Shown one piece after another: positions 24,554-33,284 of a stretch of DNA of 64,000 nucleotides. Each line of letters opens with the position of its first letter. Position 1 is the stretch's first letter. Both the position numbers and the translations under genes were made by a program. The stretch is from contig CAWBGY010000006.1 in the NCBI GenBank assembly GCA_963788505.1, positions 310,001 to 374,000 of the forward strand, in the 5' to 3' direction. A model generated the notes under the pieces. That model was not told the DNA's origin and made no database searches. It was given only the letters and a program-made list of their open reading frames with translations. The DNA is from JAIQFF01 sp963788505 (GTDB lineage: Bacteria > Acidobacteriota > Terriglobia > Terriglobales > Acidobacteriaceae).

Positions 24554-24690
24554 GGTGCGCTCCTTGCTGCCCTGGGAAAATGTGGGACTAGGGATTGTAA
24601 ATGGCTGCGGGGTTGGTTACCAGCGCGTTACTTGAACACGCGTGGCAGACTTTCGGAGGATGCTCTTTGTATCTGGGAGATCAAAACCGT

Positions 24691-24795
24691 TACCGCAAAG
24701 GGCGCCAAGAAAGGCCGCAAAGTTCGCAAAGAAAGCCCTTACCGCTTGATCTCAAAAGTACTTCTTTGCGTCCTTTGCGAACTTTGCGGTTAAAC
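24691..24795. repeat. CGCAAAG-type inverted repeat downstream of ridA
   Basis: Left part ACCGCAAAGGGCGCCAAG...CCGCAAAGTTCGCAAAG; right part CTTTGCGTCCTTTGCG...AACTTTGCGGTTAAAC is its reverse complement. The two can form a stem of over 30 bases, positioned as a possible terminator of ridA. Confidence 0.7.
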
Positions 24796-24814
24796 GCTTT
24801 TGAACGGCAAAGGC

Positions 24815-25192
24815 CTACGCCAGCGCAATCACGTCAATTTCCACCATAACGTCTTTAGGAAGACGGGCCACCTCCACCGTTGACCGGGCGGGCGGCGCAA
24901 CGCTGAAAAATCGCCCGTAGACTTCATTCATGGCGGCAAAATCACCCATGTTCTTCAGGAACACTGTGGTACGCACCACTTTCTTCAATCCGCTCCCGGC
25001 CGCGGTCAAAATCGCGGAAAGGTTCTTGAGCACGCGCTCGGTCTGCGCCGCCACGTCTCCACCGATGACTTGTTGATTTGCCGGGTCGATGGCCACCTGC
25101 CCGGAGACGAAGACGAAGCCATTCGCCCGAATGGCTTGGGAGTAGGGTCCAATCGCCTGCGGTCCCTCTGTGGTCGCAATCACGTCGCGCAT
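24815..25192 (-). CDS. ridA: RidA-family enamine/imine deaminase
   Basis: Hydrolyses reactive enamines/imines such as 2-aminoacrylate formed by PLP enzymes. The 125-residue protein is a full-length RidA: GPQAIGPYSQAIRANGFVFV, GGDVAAQTERVLKNLSAILT, the active-site Arg in PPARSTVEVARLPKD and the terminal MVEIDVIA. Forms trimers with active sites between subunits, cytoplasmic. It lies downstream of rsh on the same strand, with a 165-base gap, a frequent arrangement but without a proven link. Confidence 0.93.
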   Translation of the reverse strand: MRDVIATTEGPQAIGPYSQAIRANGFVFVSGQVAIDPANQQVIGGDVAAQTERVLKNLSAILTAAGSGLKKVVRTTVFLKNMGDFAAMNEVYGRFFSVAPPARSTVEVARLPKDVMVEIDVIALA

Positions 25193-25292
25193 GAGGCCTC
25201 CAGATTGAGTCGTCAGAATTAACGCAGATGAATACGGTTCGAGTCAACCTGCGGGCGGCGGGAAAAACAACCTTGTAAGGATAAAACCAGCG

Positions 25293-25360
25293 GTCAGTTA
25301 ACAGTTGCCAGTTCCCAGTGGGTTGTTGCTGACGACCGACGCCTGACGACCGACGACTAG
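25293..25360. repeat. CGACCGACGCCTGACGAC-type dispersed repeat
   Basis: CTGACGACCGACGCCTGACG followed by ACCGACGACTAG, preceded by CAGTTGCCAGTTCCCAGTGG. It belongs to the low-complexity class at 3.05, 33.2, 34.5, 41.8 and 61.1 kb, and includes the stop of rsh. Confidence 0.6.
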
Positions 25361-27567
25361 ACCTTCTGCAGTCTCTGCACATCGTGTACGCCGGGAATCT
25401 TACGCACGCCGTTGACGATGTTTTCCAGGTGCTTCAAGTCGGCGATATCGAGCACGATGTCAACGCTCGCCTGGCCGTTGTTGGTGCGGGCTTCGATATT
25501 GCGAATGTTGGTCTGGGTATCGCTGATCACGGCGGTAATCTGCTTCAGCATTCCAAAACGATCGTCGCAGAATACCGTGAGCTTTACCGGGTAGGCGCTG
25601 GGGGTCCCGTCGTCCCGGGCCCACTCCACATCGATGCGGCGTTCCGGTTCATACAGCAGGTTGGTCACATTGGGACAATTGACGGCATGGACTGCGACGC
25701 CCTTGCCTCGAGTCACATAGCCAACGATGGATTCGCCTCGAATTGGATTGCAACAGCGGGCCCGGTAGACCAGCAGGTCGCCGTGTCCCTTTACCCGGAT
25801 CGCGTTGTTGTTTTGGTCTCCCCCAAAGACGCGCCTCACGACGCTGGCCAGTCCTCCCGGCTTTTCCTGTTCCTGATCCGCCAGGGGCGTGCCGGCGGCA
25901 GGCGCCAGGCGTCCCAGGATTTGCCGTGCCGAATACTTGCCGTAGCCGATGCCCGCCATCAGGTCGTCGGGACGCCCCACGCCGTAGTCGGCGGCGATCT
26001 TCTGCAATTCCTCGTCCTTGATCTCCTTCAGCGCTACCCGATACTTGCGTGCCTCCTTCTCGATCAGTTTGCGGCCAATCTCGATGGCGCGCTCCCGCTG
26101 ATGAACATTGAGCCAATGCTTGATCTTGTTGCGAGCGCGGGACGATTTGGCGATCGCCAGCCAGTCGCGGCTGGGCTTATGCCCGGTCTGGGTCAGGATC
26201 TCGACGATGTCACCGCTATGCAGCTTGAAGCGCAGCGGGACCATGCGGCCGTTCACCTTCGCGCCCACGCAGCTGTGGCCTACTTCGGTGTGGACGGAAT
26301 AGGCAAAGTCGATGGGCGAAGAATCCCGGGGCAGCACGACAACCTTGCCTTTGGGGGTGAAGGTGTAGACCTCTTCGGGATAAAGATCGATCTTGAGCGT
26401 GGACAAAAACTCGCTGGGATCGGACACGTCGCGCTGCCATTCCACCACCTGGCGCAACCAGGCCAGACGCTGCTCGTCTTGCGCTGAGACCGGGCCATCT
26501 TTGTACTTCCAGTGCGCAGCAATGCCCTCTTCCGCCATCTTATGCATTTCCTCGGTACGGATCTGCACTTCAAACGGCGTTCCCTCTTCCGCGATCACAG
26601 AAGTGTGCAGCGATTGATAAAAATTCGGCCGGGGCATGGCGATAAAGTCTTTGATCCGGCCCGGTACCGGCCGCCACAGATTGTGGATGATGCCCAGCAC
26701 GGCGTAGCAATCCTGGACCGATCGGGTGATCACACGCATGGCGTAGAGGTCGTACACCTGCTCGACCGCAATGTGCTGGCGTTGCAGCTTTTTGTGGATG
26801 CTGTACAGACGCTTGATCCGGCTTTCCACGGTTGCGGTGATCCCAGCCTCTTTCAGCTTGTCGCGGAATACCACTTCCACACGTGCCAGGAAGGCTTCGC
26901 CCGCCTTGCGCCGCGCCTCGACGGCGTCGTGCACTTGCTGATATCCGATGGGGTCGACATAGCGAAACCCCAGGTCTTCCAGTTCTCCGCGGATCTTGCC
27001 CATGCCCAGACGGTGGGCAATGGGCGCATAGATTTCCAGGGTCTCGCGCGCAATCTTTTCTTGTCTCTCCGCCGGCAAATGCTCCAGGGTGCGCATGTTA
27101 TGCAGGCGATCCGCCAGCTTGATGAGCACCACTCTGATGTCATCCACCATGGCGAGCATCATCTTGCGCAGGTTTTCGGCCTGCTGTTCTTCCCGCGTCG
27201 CGAAATCGATGGCGCTGATCTTGGTGACGCCCTCGACGATGTGCGCCACCTGCTCGCCGAATTCCTTGCGGATATCGACAACCGTCACCGAGGTATCTTC
27301 CACGGAGTCATGCAAAAGCCCGGCTGCGATGGCCACGGGGTCCATCTTCATCTCGGCGAGGACCAGCGCAACTTCCAGGGGATGGACCAGGTAGGGCTGA
27401 CCGGAAGCGCGGCTCTGCCCGGCATGGTGCTTCTGGGAAAATTCGTAGGCCTTGCGGATGAGCTCGAGATCGTCGTTGGGCCGGTTGGCCCTCATTCTGC
27501 GCATCAATTCGCGGAACCGGGTCACGGTGAGCACGTTGGTCGCGAACTGTTGGCGCAGCGTCGCCAT
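25357..27567 (-). CDS. rsh: Bifunctional (p)ppGpp synthetase/hydrolase (RelA/SpoT homologue)
   Basis: Makes and breaks the alarmone ppGpp in the stringent response. 736 residues, the usual long RSH layout: HD hydrolase domain (about 40-190; H62 in YLVHPLEVALVLAE, HD at 86-87, ED at 90-91), synthetase domain (about 230-350; GRIKDFIAMPRPNFYQSLHT), TGS domain (about 390-450; VYTFTPKGKVVVLPRDSSPI), zinc-finger-like region (YRARCCNPIRGESIVGYVTR) and C-terminal ACT domain (660-735). Both hydrolase and synthetase motifs look complete, so it is probably bifunctional. Start ATG 27567. Confidence 0.95.
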   Translation of the reverse strand: MATLRQQFATNVLTVTRFRELMRRMRANRPNDDLELIRKAYEFSQKHHAGQSRASGQPYLVHPLEVALVLAEMKMDPVAIAAGLLHDSVEDTSVTVVDIRKEFGEQVAHIVEGVTKISAIDFATREEQQAENLRKMMLAMVDDIRVVLIKLADRLHNMRTLEHLPAERQEKIARETLEIYAPIAHRLGMGKIRGELEDLGFRYVDPIGYQQVHDAVEARRKAGEAFLARVEVVFRDKLKEAGITATVESRIKRLYSIHKKLQRQHIAVEQVYDLYAMRVITRSVQDCYAVLGIIHNLWRPVPGRIKDFIAMPRPNFYQSLHTSVIAEEGTPFEVQIRTEEMHKMAEEGIAAHWKYKDGPVSAQDEQRLAWLRQVVEWQRDVSDPSEFLSTLKIDLYPEEVYTFTPKGKVVVLPRDSSPIDFAYSVHTEVGHSCVGAKVNGRMVPLRFKLHSGDIVEILTQTGHKPSRDWLAIAKSSRARNKIKHWLNVHQRERAIEIGRKLIEKEARKYRVALKEIKDEELQKIAADYGVGRPDDLMAGIGYGKYSARQILGRLAPAAGTPLADQEQEKPGGLASVVRRVFGGDQNNNAIRVKGHGDLLVYRARCCNPIRGESIVGYVTRGKGVAVHAVNCPNVTNLLYEPERRIDVEWARDDGTPSAYPVKLTVFCDDRFGMLKQITAVISDTQTNIRNIEARTNNGQASVDIVLDIADLKHLENIVNGVRKIPGVHDVQRLQKV

Positions 27568-27590
27568 GCTCGATTATAGCGTGCTGGGGC

Positions 27591-27726
27591 GTGTAGGGCG
27601 GGCGCCCCCGCCCGCCGTTCTTGACTTTGGTTTTCGCCGGACGGGACTTCGGGGGACTTGGTGTAACAATCAGATTCTAATTTGAATCACCTTCAAAAGC
27701 GGCGGGCGACGGCGCCCGCCCCACAC
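27591..27726. repeat. Inverted-repeat element, GGGCGGGCGCCC type
   Basis: Left arm GTGTAGGGCGGGCGCCCCCG followed by CCCGCCGTTCTTGACT; right arm TTCAAAAGCGGCGGGCGACG then GCGCCCGCCCCACAC. Same architecture as the elements at 17953, 29956 and 51165, but with different palindrome text. Divergent gap between rsh and the epimerase. Confidence 0.75.
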
Positions 27727-27764
27727 TGGGCCAATCTGCTAGAGTTGAACCGCGGCCAGCCATC

Positions 27765-28663
27765 TTGAATCCACAGCGCATCCTCGTGAGCGGGGCCTCC
27801 GGCCCGATTGGCGCGGCCCTTCTTCCGTCTCTGAAAACCACGGGATTTGCCGTCACACGCCTGGTGCGAAACTCAGCCACTGGCCCCGACCAGACCCTGT
27901 GGGACCCATCCCGTCCTTTGTCCCCTGCTTCGGTTTCCGGCTTCGACGCCGTCATTCACCTGGCTGGAGAGTCAATTGTCGGGCGCTGGACCGAGGCCAA
28001 GAAGCGACGCATCCTCGAGAGCCGCGCCCAGGGTACGGGACACCTGGCGGAAGCGGTAGCAAAGGCGTCCCCTCCCCGCGCGTATTCATTTCGGCTTCCG
28101 CAGTCGGCTTCTACGGAAATCGCGGCGATGAAATCCTGCGCGAAGACAGCCCCTCCGGTGAGGGCTTTGCCGCCGAAATATGCCGCGCGTGGGAAGGAGC
28201 CACCCAGCCCGCAGTTCAGGCAGGAATCCGCACCGCGCAAATGCGCCTTGGCGTGGTGATGAGCGCGCAGGGCGGCGCCCTGCCGAAAATGCTTCCTGCT
28301 TTCCGCCTGGGCCTGGGAGGCCGGCTGGGCAACGGACAACAATGGTGGCCCTGGGTCTCAGTGCGGGATGTCGTAGGCGCGATTCAGCACGTGTTGCAGC
28401 ACGAATCGCTCTCAGGCCCGGTCAACACGGTGGCCCCGAATCCAGTGACCAATGCGGAATTCACCAGCATTCTGGCATCCGTCCTGAAGCGCCCGGCGAT
28501 GTTTCCCATGCCGGCGTTCGCTGTCCGCCTGGTTTTCGGAGAGATGGGCGAAGAACTTTTCCTCGGCAGTCAACGCGTGGAACCGGCCAAGCTTACAACC
28601 ACGGGATATCAGTTCCAGCATCCCGACTTGAGAAGGGCCCTGAAAGAAATTTTGCAGCGGTGA
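27765..28663 (+). pseudogene. NAD-dependent epimerase (TIGR01777/SulA-like) broken by one frameshift
   Basis: Two overlapping frames together encode one protein of about 299 residues. The first frame (from TTG 27765) gives the Rossmann start RILVSGASGPIGAALLPSLK and VIHLAGESIVGRWTEAKKRR. The second, open to 28663, gives RVFISASAVGFYGNRGDEIL and continues to the C-terminal DUF1731-like end. The switch is in a C-rich run at about 28067-28080; adding one C restores AKASPPPRVFISAS. The catalytic Tyr of short-chain dehydrogenases would be in SAVGFYGNRG. Either a sequencing deletion or a true mutation. Molecular function of this family is poorly known. Confidence 0.85.
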
Positions 28664-28680
28664 TCCCTGTCAGACCCACG

Positions 28681-28804
28681 CCTTTGCGACCTTTGCGGTA
28701 TTTCTTTGCGTCCTTTGCGGTTAAAGGGTTCGACCTTGCCGCAATCGAGCAAGACCCTCAACCGCAAAGTTCGCAAAGAAATACCGCAAAGGGCGCAAAG
28801 AAGG
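28681..28804. repeat. CGCAAAG-type inverted repeat between convergent genes
   Basis: Left CCTTTGCGACCTTTGCGGTA and CTTTGCGTCCTTTGCGGTTA; right AACCGCAAAGTTCGCAAAG and ACCGCAAAGGGCGCAAAG. The halves are reverse complements, so the transcript from either strand folds into a long stem, a likely two-way terminator between the epimerase and miaA. Confidence 0.7.
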
Positions 28805-28829
28805 CAATCCCAGCGGAAACCCTACTCCC

Positions 28830-29744
28830 CTAGGTTGATGCCTGCATGTCGGTGATCTTCCGGACTGCCTCGTTCTGGATGGTCGCATCATCTCCGAAGC
28901 CGGACAGCCAGATCACCCCAGGCTCGCGCCGGAACCAGGTCATTTGGCGCTTGGCATAGTTTCGATGTGCCTGTTGCGCCATGTGCAACGCGGTCTTGCG
29001 ATCGATCTCGCCCCGGATCAAGAGGACTGCTTGCTTGTAGCCAAGAGCGGCCAGCGGGCGCGCGGCTGCGCCGTACTTTTCCAGCAGGTCCCGGGCCTCT
29101 TCCACCAAACCGGTATCGAACATGCGTTCGGCGCGAAGATTGATTCGTTCGTACAAAGCGTCGCGGTCGGGGTCGAGCCCCAGCCGCATAATGCGGAAGC
29201 CCTGCAGCGGATCGCGGCCTCGCTCCCACAATTCACTCATTTTCGACCGTGAGGCAAGACAGACTTCAATCGCCCGCAGCAGCTTGGGCACATCATTGGC
29301 GTGAATCTTCGCGGCTGCGGCGGGATCGAGACGACTCAGGATCCGATGCAGATGGGACGGGCCCTTCTCTCCGGCGCGTTCGCGCAGCCGCTCCCGCAGT
29401 TCCTCCGAACGCTGGGGACCGGCGAACAAGCCCTCCAGCAGGGCGCGCAGATAAAGGCCGGTCCCGCCGACCACAATGGGCAACGCTCCCCTCGCCTTGA
29501 TCTGTCCCAGCACGGCGCGGGCCTGGCGGGCATATTCGCCGGCGGTGATGTAACCCGACGGATCCACAAAATCGAGCAGATGGTGCGGGACGCGGGCACG
29601 CTCGGCGGCGGTTGGTTTGGCGGTCCCGATCTCGAACTCGCGATACATGGCTACCGAATCGCAGTTCACGATCTCGCCGCGGAAGCGTTCGGCCAATGCC
29701 AGGGAGAGTGCGGTTTTCCCGCTTCCGGTCGGGCCGAGCACCAC
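28830..29744 (-). CDS. miaA: tRNA dimethylallyltransferase
   Basis: Adds a dimethylallyl group to A37 of tRNAs that read UNN codons. About 304 residues with P-loop GPTGSGKT (4-11), NCDSVAMYREFEIGTAKPT, the GGTGLYLRALL motif and YAKRQMTWFRRE near the C-terminus. The only usable start is GTG at 29744, just before the P-loop; other MiaA proteins begin several residues earlier (the unstarted upstream residues read SEPLLLVV), so either a non-standard start or translation coupling to the short membrane ORF 26 bases upstream is possible. Confidence 0.95.
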   Translation of the reverse strand: MVLGPTGSGKTALSLALAERFRGEIVNCDSVAMYREFEIGTAKPTAAERARVPHHLLDFVDPSGYITAGEYARQARAVLGQIKARGALPIVVGGTGLYLRALLEGLFAGPQRSEELRERLRERAGEKGPSHLHRILSRLDPAAAAKIHANDVPKLLRAIEVCLASRSKMSELWERGRDPLQGFRIMRLGLDPDRDALYERINLRAERMFDTGLVEEARDLLEKYGAAARPLAALGYKQAVLLIRGEIDRKTALHMAQQAHRNYAKRQMTWFRREPGVIWLSGFGDDATIQNEAVRKITDMQAST

Positions 29745-29770
29745 CAGCAGCAGCGGCTCGGAACACGCGC

Positions 29771-29932
29771 TCAGCGGACACCCCAGGCGATGTGATGCCA
29801 GTAGCGGGTGAGGGTGAGAATCAGGATGAGCGTCCCGATAATCAGGATGCCGGCGGCTTCAAGTTTATAAATGGGGCTCTTGGGCGGGCGCCCCGGGGCA
29901 GGCTGATGCGGCTGTGGGCTGACGGCGGGCAC
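29771..29932 (-). CDS. Short membrane protein upstream of miaA
   Basis: A 53-residue ORF from GTG 29932. A Pro-rich N-terminus (AVSPQPHQPAPGRPPKSPIY) leads to one strong membrane helix (AAGILIIGTLILILTLTRYW) and a short tail. It ends 26 bases before the miaA start on the same strand, so coupling is plausible. The longer reading to 30004 enters the palindromic repeat and is rejected. No function known; it could also be a chance ORF, but a helix this clear next to a gene with a missing start is notable. Confidence 0.45.
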   Translation of the reverse strand: MPAVSPQPHQPAPGRPPKSPIYKLEAAGILIIGTLILILTLTRYWHHIAWGVR

Positions 29933-29955
29933 AAGATTATTGTAGCCCCGCGGTC

Positions 29956-30086
29956 GTGTGGCGCGGGCGCCCCGCCCGCGGCTTTTGACTCTGAATTTAA
30001 ACACGCCCGCGCCACGGCGTTTGATTCTTAGTCGAATGTGCTCGCCGTTTGATTCACATCTCGCGGGCGGGGCGCCCGCGCCACAC
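29956..30086. repeat. Inverted-repeat element, GCGGGCGCCCCGCCCGC type
   Basis: Left GTGTGGCGCGGGCGCCCCGC then CCGCGGCTTTTGACTCTGAA; right TCGCGGGCGGGGCGCCCGCG then CCACAC. The loop of about 60 bases is A/T richer. Same layout as 17953, 27591 and 51165. Confidence 0.75.
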
Positions 30087-30135
30087 CGGCCTACGGGGGC
30101 AGAGCGATTCCTGGAATGCTAAACTGCCTGCTGCC

Positions 30136-30990
30136 GTGTCCACGCCACCAGGCAGTTCCGCGCGAAAGATCATCCGCTTCGCGATTTTCGAAGTTGACCT
30201 GGCGGCGGGTGAATTACGCAAGAATGGCGCCCGCATACGCCTGCAAGAGCAGCCCTTTCAGATACTGGTCTACCTGCTCGATCGGACGGGCGAGGTGGTT
30301 ACGCGGGAGGAGCTTCGCCAGAAGTTATGGCCGGCCGACACGTTCGTGGATTTCGACCACAGCCTGAATACCGCGATCAACAAGCTGCGAGAGGCGTTGG
30401 GAGACTCCGCATCCAGCCCGCGTTACGTGGAAACCGTGGCCCGGCGCGGATACCGATTCCTGGCTCCGGTACAAAGGGCGCAGGACAAATCGCCGTCGCA
30501 GGATTCTCGGGAATCGCCTCCTGAAGATCTTCGGGCTGCGACCTTGGGGGCGCGTTTTCATCGTGACCTCGAGGTTCCATTACCCCGCCGCGGTCTGACT
30601 CGCGGTCTTTTCGGGTTGATCCAGTGCATGTATCTGATCTTCTACGTGAGTGCTCTGTTTCGCTTGAGCGGAATCGACAAGATCATGAGCGCGTTCTTGC
30701 CGGGATGGGGATCGCGCGCCATCTTCGTCGCTGTGCTGCTGACGGCGGGCGTAGGCATCCCGCTGCGCTGTTATCTGATCTCGGCGATCGCCTTCGATCA
30801 CCGCAGACTTGGAGAAAAATTCCAGCGGATGTTCCCTGCCATTCTGGCCCTGGATCAGGTATGGGCGGTGGCCCCATTTCTGCTCACCGAAAAGATCGGG
30901 TTTGGGGCCGCATTTGCCGCGACGGCGGCGCTCCTGTATGTGCCTTTTTCAGAGAGAACGCTGGTGCGATTGGCATATCCTGAAACCTAG
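30136..30990 (+). CDS. Winged-helix regulator with C-terminal membrane domain
   Basis: About 284 residues from GTG 30136 (the ORF upstream is repeat-derived). N-terminal OmpR/CadC-type winged helix (residues about 15-110: FAIFEVDLAAGELRKNGARI, TFVDFDHSLNTAINKLREAL, YVETVARRGYRFLAPV). The C-terminal part holds about four membrane helices (GLIQCMYLIFYVSALFRLSG, AIFVAVLLTAGVGIPLRCYL, FPAILALDQVWAVAPFLLTE, FGAAFAATAALLYVPF). No phosphoacceptor domain, so it is a one-component, membrane-bound regulator. Acidobacteria have many such proteins, usually with TolB- or TPR-type sensor parts; here the sensor would be the membrane domain itself. Target unknown. Confidence 0.82.
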   Translation: MSTPPGSSARKIIRFAIFEVDLAAGELRKNGARIRLQEQPFQILVYLLDRTGEVVTREELRQKLWPADTFVDFDHSLNTAINKLREALGDSASSPRYVETVARRGYRFLAPVQRAQDKSPSQDSRESPPEDLRAATLGARFHRDLEVPLPRRGLTRGLFGLIQCMYLIFYVSALFRLSGIDKIMSAFLPGWGSRAIFVAVLLTAGVGIPLRCYLISAIAFDHRRLGEKFQRMFPAILALDQVWAVAPFLLTEKIGFGAAFAATAALLYVPFSERTLVRLAYPET

Positions 30991-31158
30991 GAGGGAGCGT
31001 CCGCATTACCGGGAAATCTGCTCACGAAAGCTGCCTGTCGCCGTCTGAAACCCAGGCGGCAGTGTTTCTGGGCCGGGGCAAGAGGTAATCGGTAGTTCAT
31101 GGGGTTGGCTTTCAGCCGGCTATCCGCAATCTGCAATTCCAGGTTCGCGAGGTAAAGC

Positions 31159-33186
31159 ATGTTTCGAACCGCGTTCGCGCTTACTCTCCTGATCTCGATT
31201 TTTACATCGGTTACAGCGCGTGCACAGGGCGCTTCCATCGCTCATCCGCCGGTGCTCGACGTCACCTCCATCGACACCAGCGTGGATCCGTGCACCGACT
31301 TCTTCACCTACGCGTGCGGAGGCTGGCTGAAGAAGAATCCCATACCACCCGACAAATCAAGCTGGAGCGCGTCCGCGAAGCTTTCGGATGACAACCAGGT
31401 GCTGTTGCGCGAGATTCTCGAGGAAGCGGCGGCGGGCGGCCCCGAGCGCGACCCGGTGAAGAGAAAGATTGGCGACTACTACGCCGCCTGTATGGATGAA
31501 AAAGCGGTTGAGGCCGCGGGAGCGGGCCCGCTCAAAGCCGGTTTGCAGCTGATCGACAGAATGCGTTCCAAGAGCGACCTGGCCAGGGTCGCCGCCGGCA
31601 TGCTTGGCCAGCACGTCCTGTTCGACTTCCAGTCTGACCAGGATTTCAAGAATTCCTCCCAGGTCATCGCGGAGGTCGACCAGAGCGGATTGGGCCTTCC
31701 GGATCGGGACTACTATCTCAAGACGGATCTGAAATCCGTGCAACTTCGTCATGCTTACGCGGCCCATGTCCGGAAAATGTTTGAACTGCTGGGCGATGCG
31801 CCGGACGTTGCCGCCACCGAGGCCCACACAGTTCTGCGAATCGAGACCGCCCTGGCCAACGGTTCGCTGACCCAGGTGGAACGTCGCGAACCCAAATTGC
31901 TTTACCACAAAATGACGCTCCGGGAACTGGAGGCGCTCAGTCCGTCCTTCCGCTGGAAGGAATACTTTTCCCGGGCCGGCCAGCCCGGGCTGCGCTCCCT
32001 GAATGTGACCGCGCCGGAATTCTTCAAAGCCATGGACGCAACCGTAAAGAAGGAAGACCTGGAAAGCTGGAAGGCCTACTTGCGCTGGCACCTGGCGCAT
32101 GCCAACGCGTCCTACCTCTCCTCGGCATTTGTGAACGCCGACTTCGATTTTTACGGCAGGACCCTGGCCGGGGCCCAGCAACTCGAGCCGCGCTGGAAGC
32201 GCTGTGTAGGCTACGTGGACGACGATCTGGGCGAGGCCCTGGGCCAGGCCTACGTGCAGCGCGCCTTTCCTCCCGAGGCCAAGCAGCGCGCGCAGAAACT
32301 CGTGAAACAAATCGAAGATGCCATGGAGCAGGATATCGATGGGTTGTCCTGGATGTCTCCTGCGACCAAACAGCATGCGCTGGAAAAGTTGCACACCTTG
32401 GCCAACAAGATCGGCTATCCCGACAAATGGCGGGACTATAGCGCCCTCGCCATTGCTCGCGACGACTACATGGGCAACGTGCTGCGCGCCCGGGTATTCG
32501 AGTTCGACCGCCAGATCGCAAAGATTGGCAAGCCTGTAGACCGCGGCGAGTGGGGCATGACGCCACCCACCGTGAATGCCTACTACAATCCCCAGATCAA
32601 CGACATCAATTTCCCGGCGGGCATTCTGCAACCGCCCTTTTTTGATCCCCGCGCCGACGACGCCCCGAACTATGGCGACATCGGGGCCACCATTGGCCAC
32701 GAACTGACTCACGCCTTCGACGATGAAGGCCGACAGTTCGACGCCCAGGGCAATCTGCGCGACTGGTGGACGCCGGAGGACAGCAAGCAGTTTGACCAGC
32801 GCGCCAGTTGCATCTCCGACCAGTATTCGCAATATATCGCGGTGGACGACATCAAGGTCAATGGCCAGCTGACCATGGGCGAAAATGTAGCTGACCTGGG
32901 TGGGCTGATGCTGGCTTACATGGCCTGGAAGACTGAAACCCGGGGCCAGAAACTGGATGCGATTGACGGATTCACCCCGGAACAACGCTTCTTCATCGGG
33001 TACGGGCAGGGCTGGTGCGCCAGCACCCGCGACGAAACCAAACGCCTCTATGCCACCATCGACCCGCATTCACCCGACAAGTATCGGGCCAACGGGGTCG
33101 TTGCCAATACGCCGGAATTTCAGCAGGCGTTCCAGTGCAAGCCAGGTTCTGCGATGGTGCGGGAAAAGAAATGCAGGATATGGTGA
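31159..33186 (+). CDS. M13-family (neprilysin-like) zinc endopeptidase
   Basis: A 675-residue exported peptidase. Signal peptide about 1-23 (SVTARAQG). M13 layout: N-terminal domain from VTSIDTSVDPCTDFFTYACG and the NPIPPDKSSWS motif; substrate strand VNAYYNPQINDINFPAGIL; zinc site HELTH (514-518), with the third ligand in ENVADLGG (Glu575) and Asp579. C-terminal KCRIW matches the family's conserved CxxW end. Degrades small peptides outside the cytoplasmic membrane. Start ATG follows GAGGTAAAGC. A solitary gene, with the CGACTGACGAC repeat directly after it. Confidence 0.95.
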   Translation: MFRTAFALTLLISIFTSVTARAQGASIAHPPVLDVTSIDTSVDPCTDFFTYACGGWLKKNPIPPDKSSWSASAKLSDDNQVLLREILEEAAAGGPERDPVKRKIGDYYAACMDEKAVEAAGAGPLKAGLQLIDRMRSKSDLARVAAGMLGQHVLFDFQSDQDFKNSSQVIAEVDQSGLGLPDRDYYLKTDLKSVQLRHAYAAHVRKMFELLGDAPDVAATEAHTVLRIETALANGSLTQVERREPKLLYHKMTLRELEALSPSFRWKEYFSRAGQPGLRSLNVTAPEFFKAMDATVKKEDLESWKAYLRWHLAHANASYLSSAFVNADFDFYGRTLAGAQQLEPRWKRCVGYVDDDLGEALGQAYVQRAFPPEAKQRAQKLVKQIEDAMEQDIDGLSWMSPATKQHALEKLHTLANKIGYPDKWRDYSALAIARDDYMGNVLRARVFEFDRQIAKIGKPVDRGEWGMTPPTVNAYYNPQINDINFPAGILQPPFFDPRADDAPNYGDIGATIGHELTHAFDDEGRQFDAQGNLRDWWTPEDSKQFDQRASCISDQYSQYIAVDDIKVNGQLTMGENVADLGGLMLAYMAWKTETRGQKLDAIDGFTPEQRFFIGYGQGWCASTRDETKRLYATIDPHSPDKYRANGVVANTPEFQQAFQCKPGSAMVREKKCRIW

Positions 33187-33187
33187 A

Positions 33188-33280
33188 ACCAGTCTTCAGT
33201 CGTCAGTCATCAGGCGTCAGCCAGAGTTCGACGGCCAGGGTTTGCTGATGACTGACGACCGACGACTGACGACTGAAGTC
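33188..33280. repeat. CGACTGACGAC-type inverted repeat between convergent genes
   Basis: Left GTCTTCAGTCGTCAGTCATC; right GATGACTGACGACCGACGAC then TGACGACTGAAGTC. The arms pair over about 25 bases with small mismatches. Located between the M13 and TonB-like gene stops. Confidence 0.7.
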
Positions 33281-33284
33281 TGCC

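Noticed and set aside
25384..26487. Long plus-strand ORFs opposite rsh (also 26512-27579)
   Set aside because: Codon-bias shadows of the well-supported rsh gene; residue composition is His/Gly/Val-rich and matches no family.
31357..33069. 570-codon minus-strand ORF opposite the M13 peptidase
   Set aside because: Antisense of a gene with intact HELTH and ENVADLGG motifs; no start signal of its own.
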